Shown here: piece after piece, positions 58,406 through 64,000 of the stretch
How positions within the stretch are numbered: the stretch's first letter is position 1
Layout: the number at the start of each line of letters is the position of its first letter
Source of the DNA: Rhododendron vialii
Lineage: Eukaryota > Streptophyta > Magnoliopsida > Ericales > Ericaceae
DNA length: 64,000 nucleotides
Assembly: GCF_030253575.1 (NCBI RefSeq)
Contig: NC_080569.1
Coordinates: 12,531,001-12,595,000, forward strand
Direction of reading: 5' to 3'
Program-made: the position numbers and the translations under genes
The notes under the pieces: generated by a model
What the model saw: only the letters and a program-made list of their open reading frames with translations
What the model was told of the DNA's origin: nothing
Databases searched by the model: none

Positions 58406-61400
58406 GTGTCTTTTGATTTCCATCCATCCAACTTCCTTCCAGGTCTCGCCGCCGCCTGGGGGGGGGGGAGGCGCCGCCTTCTTCCCTCCTCCCCCCGGGC
58501 CTTTTCCTCCTCTGTTCTCCTCCCTTTGCAGGTTTCCTGTGCTGTCTCGCTCTCGGTAGCTGGCTTTCTTCCTGGTCTCGGTCCCGTCTTGGTCGCCGCT
58601 TAGACCGCTAGCTTCTACTCCTGGGGGAGGCTAGTTGGCTTAACGGCGAGGTCTTTTGGCGGCCGGTAGGGCTGATTCTCTTGGATCTCCCACCGTGTAA
58701 CATTCTTGTTTGTTGCCGGTTTGGCCCAACGGCAAGCGGAGATCCTCGACAGGCATTTTGGTTGGCCGAGTGTGCTGTGCATCTGGTGATGCTTGAAGAT
58801 CCAACGGGTGACATCGAGGCGGGGTTTCGACAGCGTTCATGGATCCTTGGCTCTCGGATTTCTTGGCCGTTTATGAGAATCGAAGCACCAATTTCTCGGC
58901 GGCCTTTCTTGGGATTCGGGAGTGTGTGGGGATCGGACGGCGTGGATATCCTTCTCGGTGTCCGGTGGCATTCGCATCTCGGTCAGGGCGGGGTTGTTGG
59001 TGGTGGTTGGCTTGCAGGAGTGGTGGTCAGCGTCTAGGGCTGCGGCGTCAGTGGTGATCTACGTCGTGCTGGGGTTTTGGGGAGTTTGCTTTGGGCCTGG
59101 TTCCTTAATTTGGGCTGGGCCTGGCCAGCTTGGTGTGAGCTTTTGTTTCAAATTTGGGCAATTAGGCCCTTAGGTGTGTCTGTTCTTATTGTCTGATCTG
59201 GGTTTTGACCCATAGGTGTTTTGGGCTTTGCCCATTAGATGTTTTGGGCTTGTCCCATCAGGTGTTCATCCAATTTTGTCGGATTCCCCTTCCCTATCTC
59301 CCAACTTGATGTACCCCTTGTCAAGTTTCTTAATAAAATTATGTTGCCTATCAAAAAAAAACTTGGATTATAGAAGGGCATAGAGAGAAAATTGGTTTGA
59401 GTGATATAAGATAAATAAAAAAAGAAAAGAAAAGAAAGTTTTGGCCTTCATTAACAGTTCAGACAATTGCTCAGATCAGGACTAATTATAGAAGTAGAAA
59501 CTAGAAAGAATAACCTCTCCAAAGCTAGATTAAAAGGCTAATTTAGGAGGATAAATACCATGCTATGCAAGCAGGAAGGGATGAACCCTAACCCCTTTTG
59601 TTTACCAATTTAGAGAGCAATAGTGTTATAAGGATTTCCTTTTTGCAGATAATTAAGCATCTAGGGACAATAGGTCATAAAAATTAAGCCAATAGGCTCT
59701 TGGACACCCATCTTTTGCCTTTGATTAGACAAACTCCACTGGATGCGCGCGGAACGTGGGTTCTTCAACCCATTCCATCGTTTTTTGTTTGAATCTCATC
59801 TACACTTAGCATTTCACTTGAGCTATAAAAACAGGAATTATAACTTTACCTTCGAAAGTCGCTGTAACCGCTGTAAATATTCAAAAAAAAAAAAGGGGAA
59901 AAAAAGGAAAATGAACAATAAATGCACCAAAAACCCTTGTCTTGTCATCAACCAAAAAAAAAACAAGAGAGTGATTTAATTAGCTCCTTAAACATAATTG
60001 GAGAAAATAAAACTAAAAGGTTTTCTTTAAGTCATCATGGTGACTTCTTTAGAGGATGAAACAAGCCCCAAATCGTAAAGCTAGAGTTCTTTTTTTGTGA
60101 TGACAACAAAATTGGAAATAGACAAACAATAAATAGAGAAATCACACAGTTTGGATGATAGTAATCTCGAGAAGGAATGAGAACGTGATGCCATATTTTC
60201 ATGATTCATCTGTTAGGAATTGACTAGAATGGGAATGTAATTCCCAATGACATATCCAATCAAGAATCACATCCCCACACTAAGTAGGAATCTATCCTAT
60301 CACTCCCATCCCCATGGGAATCCTAGATTCCTGGCTCAATCCATAATAAAAGGAATCATTTTACTCCCAAAAAATTTCAAAATAATTGATTCCTGGATAA
60401 GATTATTGAATAAATACAAACATTGGTATAGAGTTACTTCGGGTATCAAATACTAGGGGTAATCAAATTCATGTTCCTATCGAAGATTACGGGCATCCAA
60501 ACATAGCCTTAGCTTAAAGGCTAGGTCTACATTGCATGCAATGATCGCGAGGCAAAGCAAGAGGCCTGAAGAAGCATTTGGTTGGGGTTCGACTCCCCCT
60601 GCATGCTATCAACTCGTAACTTCGGCCCATACATGTTGTAATGACCCGCGCCTGCTGATTGCTAATGCTTAAACTAACCACGTAGCTCAAAAACTTAACC
60701 TCAGGTTATATAGTAGCTTGTCGCATTTCGTTATATACTGCACAATTCTCCCCTTCCCAACCGACGTGGGACAAGGGTCCCAAAATCTCTCCACCTTATG
60801 ATGCAACATCCTCATTGCATTGGCCCAGCAACCTTCCCCTGGTGATCATGGTGTGACACTTAACTCTGTACAACACATCATCATGCTCATACCAAACACT
60901 AGAGGTGGCCCCCACCATGTAGACTAGAGTTGTGTTCTGACACCAATTATAACGACTCGCACCAACTGACCTGCTAACCTTTAGCCTAACCACGTAGCTC
61001 AAAAGGTTAACCTTAGGTTACACGGTAGCTCATCGCATTTCGTTATATACTTCACAATTCTCCCCTTCCCCACCAATGTGGGACAAGGGTCTCACACATG
61101 CGGCATAAGAAGCTTTACCCCGGCTTTAGTTGGGGCTCTGCTAGTGGACTGTGGGATTAGTCCCCCAAATTAATCTATTTATGGGAAAGATAGCAAGTTA
61201 ATAAAAATTAAAAAAGACCACCAAAAAAATTTCCCAAAGAAAATACAGTGAACCAATTGTGTCAAATAACTCTCTTCTTCGAACACTCTATATCCCCAAA
61301 ATAACCTTTTAAATGTAAGAACTCGACAAATTTTCGGGTTAAAAAATCTTGATGTGTGGGTCGTAACATGTCATAGATACGTCTAACGTCATTTTGACAT

Positions 61401-62992
61401 AAATGAAGACATATATGCTCACACAATTTTTGACGCAAATTTTTACCTAATCTCATCCATTGAAATCAATGGTTGAGATGATATTGTACTCTCTCCCCTC
61501 TATCTCACTCACACGTAATCTCTCTCTCCCTCCCTCCCTCACGACACCCTTGGGACTCGCCTCCACACTCTGAACCTCCAACTCCGACCAGCCCCATCTC
61601 CGGCGAACCCAAAATCCTTCAATGGCTTTCTCTCGCACCAATCTTGAAGATCACCAAGGGATATCTATGCCTCTAATGAAAATAAAAGGGATTCGGAGAA
61701 GCATTACCCAACCCACTAAATAGAGAAATTTCCCACCAAAACAACCTATATCAAAATAAATTTCTATCATCTATCAAACGAATGAACCTATTCGTAATGT
61801 CCACAGAAATAAAGGAAATAAAAATGGAATGGAGACATTATATAGGACAAATCCAAGGGCGATTGTGAACTTTTTCTTCAATTGTTGGTAGGATAGGACA
61901 TATCCATGGGGAAGATTGAGGTGGTAGGGAGTAGAAGGGGTCAAGAGAAGGTCGGGTTCACCGGAGATGGGGCTGGCCAAGGTTGGGGTCGGCCGGAGTG
62001 GGGTGGGGAGTCCTAGGGTTGTCGAGAAGGAAGGAGAGATTACATGTGAGTGAGACAAAGAGGAGAGAGTAAAATATCATCTCAGTCATTGATTTTAATG
62101 GTTGAGATTGAGTGTCAAAAATCGTGACAAAAAGTGTGTTAGCAGAACCACCCATATATGTGGGTGGGTGTAACAGACATATAAGCCCCTTTAATAAGAC
62201 AATAAATGTAGTTATCTTCCTATGTCACTAATAGAATCGCCAAGAGATTTTTCAGATTACATCAATCCACTCCTTAGATAAACTTCATGATTAAGCTATC
62301 TGATACATCCGAGAACCAAATCTCGGACGTAAATATTGTGATGAATGCAACTAAAAAGCCAAATCCGAAAAATGGAATTAATCTAGTAGAAAATTCTAGA
62401 CGCAATCAAGGCAATTGTCATACTAATAACAACTTGATTTCCATACAAAAGCCTATTCAAATTACATTTATCAAGTGCATTTCAAGGGGCAAATCTAGAA
62501 TCTAAAGATAAATTTTCTGCAATCCAATGACATAAACTACACATGACAGGCCTGATTCCCAAATAGTAGTCTGATTAATTAGAAGGACTTGTGTATAAAC
62601 AGACTCAAGAATATGTAAGAATCCATATTTATGAGGGGAAAAAACTCACCCATAGTGGCCAATTGCAATTTTTTGGTGCCAGGAGGCCGTCCCCTTCCCC
62701 TTTTCGGAACAAGATTTTGTAGGGAAGGCAAACATTCTCGTGACTCCACTGGATACTTTCTTGGTCTGCCCCTCTTTCTCCGTACCGTTGAATCCACATC
62801 TCCTGATTCTCCACCACCTTCCTCTACTGCCACTGAACCTTCACCGCTCCTGACCCCACCACCATTTACTGAGTTTTCGTTCATACCACCGTCTGTAACC
62901 TCCACTTTCACAGTGGTTGCCACCAGAGTGAGTGGCAGTTGTGTCTCTTCCTCGACTCGAGGCAAAGGGGCACTTGCGTTGGTAAAGTCCAT
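53627..62992 (-). CDS. AT-hook motif nuclear-localised protein (AHL), copy B
   Basis: Exons (minus): 62992-62650, 56932-56865, 56770-56633, 54983-54831, 53914-53627. They total 990 nt, 329 aa. AT-hooks lie at residues 71-79 (RRKRGRPRK) and 97-105 (KRGRGRPPG), then 'KKLQLATMG' and the PPC domain with 'DTAGGNFTPHVLNI', 'VCILSAVGAVAIVDICPAG', 'GHFPIAILSGTF' and 'ASVFGGLVVGSIIAAEPTQ'. All intron positions and phases (1,0,0,0) match copy A, and intron 3 again has a GC donor (GAG|GCATGA) with an AG acceptor. The PPC core GRFE(I/L)L is changed to GHFPIA, so partner binding may differ. Intron 1 is 5.7 kb and holds a LINE-type insert, a MITE-like block and a TRIM. No disabling mutation was found, but exon junctions are predicted only. 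Confidence 0.88.
54984..56632. other. AHL copy B intron 3 content
   Basis: The 1.65-kb intron contains a region rich in 'taacgg'/'gttacg' words (55085-55440), which looks like a dispersed repeat of unknown class, and the (GA)n tract at 56584-56626. No gene was seen. Confidence 0.4.
56584..56626. repeat. (GA)n microsatellite at the GC splice donor of AHL copy B
   Basis: On the transcribed strand this is a (TC)n tract starting within 10 bases of the GC donor of intron 3 (56632-56631). Confidence 0.95.
58309..59376 (+). mobile_element. LINE-type retroposed element with 17-bp target duplication
   Basis: The perfect duplication 'aacttggattatagaag' lies at 58309-58325 and 59360-59376. The 1.03-kb insert begins 'aacagctgttaactccag', continues into (CT)n and GC-rich DNA (leader-like), and ends 'cttgatgtaccccttgtcaa', 'cttaataaaatt' and an A-tract. 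No long protein is encoded, so it is a short non-autonomous or internally deleted LINE derivative. Confidence 0.92.
58344..58404. repeat. (CT)n microsatellite inside the LINE-type element
   Basis: About 30 CT units near the 5' end of the retroposed element. They arrived with the insertion or expanded afterwards. Confidence 0.95.
60149..60502. mobile_element. MITE-like element in AHL copy B intron 1
   Basis: Imperfect inverted ends: 'gtttggatgatagtaatctc' at the left and 'gattacgggcatccaaac' at the right. Internal 'ggaattgac'/'attcc' words are symmetric. No clear target duplication. Confidence 0.45.
60636..61095 (-). mobile_element. TRIM (terminal-repeat retrotransposon in miniature)
   Basis: Two ~148-bp direct repeats (60636-60783 and 60947-61095) share 'aaccacgtagctcaaaa', 'tcgcatttcgttatatac' and 'gtgggacaagggt'. 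On the minus strand the internal side of the upstream repeat has 'tggtgtcagaac' (60934-60945), two mismatches from the tRNA-iMet PBS. A purine run 'aaggtggagaga' precedes the downstream repeat. The 5-bp sequence 'acatg' flanks both ends (60631-60635, 61096-61100). The total is 460 bp, with no coding capacity. Confidence 0.85.
60934..60945 (-). other. TRIM primer binding site
   Basis: The minus strand TGGTGTCAGAAC matches TGGTATCAGAGC at 10 of 12 positions, next to the 5' terminal repeat. Confidence 0.7.
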
Positions 62993-63300
62993 TGGAAATT
63001 TAAATCCTCAAAGACTTATACCGTTTCTGTCAAAAGAAAGCACCGATTGATATACATACATATAGTCCATGTAAGTGGCTGAGAGACAATGTTGTTTTAA
63101 CTCAAATATTTATAGCACATTAGATTTTATATGATAACGAACATATGAGTTTGAACATACATAGCTAAACAAAAAGCATTAACAAGAATAGACCTGTATA
63201 TAAGAACACTTTGCTTCCCCTCTACTCACCTCTCTCTAGTATTGTGGAGAAGCCGAGAAGGACTAGTTTTTCTCTTGATATTTATAGAGGAGCCGCTTTT
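62993..63300 (-). promoter_or_regulatory. AHL copy B promoter and 5' leader
   Basis: A minus-strand 'ggctcctctataaatatc' core (TATA at 63278-63287) is shared with copy A. A leader donor candidate is GAGAG|GTGAGT near 63230, and the acceptor 'ttttgacag|AAACGG' near 63034 is conserved with copy A. Together they suggest a ~200-bp 5'UTR intron. Confidence 0.65.
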
Positions 63301-64000
63301 AATATGCAGATAATACACTTCCAATTTAACTATTGACCAATACGGTTTTACCAAATAAAGATGGATTTCATTTTTATTTTTATTTGTCATTTTGCATTTC
63401 ACTTTTTTACCTAAATTTGAATATTGACGTTCATTAATGCTTTTTCAAAAACCTGGGCCTTATTTCAAAACTTCACTAACAAAATGTCGCTACTTCAAGG
63501 ACCAAAGAGGTGCTAATTTAATTGCTTTACATATGTAAGTTGTGTGATTTGTAGTTTTTCCTAATGAAAGAGTTCTGTACAACTATGAGATAATAGTAAA
63601 GATTGAAATGTGATTCTCTTCAGTTATTTATTTTTCCTTTTTATCAAACTTCATTTTTGTTGGAGTTTGTCCTACATCAGTTAATTATCTCCACCAAAAC
63701 TAGTATATGAGCCTGGGCGACCTCTCCACTCATTGCCCATTGGTTTTGAGTTGGATGCTTTAACAATTTTCATTTCATATACTTAGGAATGGTACATTTT
63801 CCTTTTTTTCAATAACTTGTACATAGTATTCTTTGGTATTTCATTTATGATTGCTTGAATCAAAAATAAATTTCATGTAGGGTTTAAAAAGTGGTATCAA
63901 GGATACGACCAGTCAGCTGCTAATATCGAGCAATATAGACCAATAAAATGATCAGTATTGCCCTTTGATATCCAACATAAGAATATCTACTAAAATAAAC
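63301..64000. other. Upstream flank of AHL copy B
   Basis: AT-rich sequence with no gene or recognisable repeat. It may hold distal promoter elements. Confidence 0.4.

Noticed and set aside
60531..60606. tRNA-like sequence with 'ggggttcgactcccc' and GCATGCA/TGCATGC ends
   Set aside because: The T-arm-like hairpin is present but I could not form a proper D arm and anticodon arm. It is more likely a tRNA-derived repeat phrase.

Overview
The window is nuclear DNA of a flowering plant. The evidence is GT-AG introns, AT-rich intergenic DNA, long (GA)n and (TA)n microsatellites, and plant transposon families (Copia, Gypsy, L1-type LINE, CACTA, Stowaway-like and Mutator-like MITEs, TRIM). Gene codons are not GC-biased as in grasses, so a eudicot is more likely. 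I cannot name the species.

Four protein-coding genes look intact. (1) 14319-15962, minus: an intronless gene for a 547-residue multi-pass membrane protein of the plant ferric-reductase-like/FNR-like family. (2) 38333-46965, plus: a seven-exon GABA/amino-acid transporter of the GAT1 type (459 aa). Introns 1-3 are loaded with mobile DNA, including two back-to-back long palindromes, a 165-bp tandem duplication, a solo LTR and two MITEs. (3) 47359-50217 and (4) 53627-62992, both minus: two tandemly arranged paralogues of an AT-hook/PPC (AHL) nuclear protein, five coding exons each, 400 and 329 aa. They share intron positions and phases, a GC-AG third intron, a probable 5'UTR intron and a core promoter. 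GAT1 and the first AHL gene converge with 393 bp between their stop codons.

Layout: 0-3.4 kb, a minisatellite, a Copia pol remnant and a broken partial copy of gene 1 with downstream DNA; 3.4-6 kb, LINE remnants; 7.2-10.1 kb, a non-autonomous Copia element with LTRs, PBS, PPT and decayed gag-protease; 10-14 kb, repeats; 14.3-17.2 kb, gene 1 and the source region of the partial duplication; 17.2-26.4 kb, gene-poor, with LINE tails, a gag relic and a Stowaway-like MITE; 26.4-27.2 kb, an insert that looks mitochondrial and carries plastid-like tRNA-His; 27.3-28.6 kb, a decayed Gypsy pol; 29-30 kb, unidentified ORFs; 30.1-36.0 kb, a foldback MITE and a 5.6-kb CACTA element that seems to carry a PPR gene fragment; 36-38.3 kb, GAT1 upstream DNA; 38.3-63.3 kb, the three multi-exon genes with further insertions; 63.3-64 kb, upstream of the second AHL gene.

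I found no convincing new multi-gene system. The strongest leads are the AHL pair (shared GC-AG intron, in-frame exon repeat, altered PPC core in one copy), the twin palindromes in the GAT1 intron, the CACTA element with captured gene sequence, a complete 460-bp TRIM, and a 31-bp retroposition with a 19-bp target duplication. All calls come from reading the sequence; no database search was possible.
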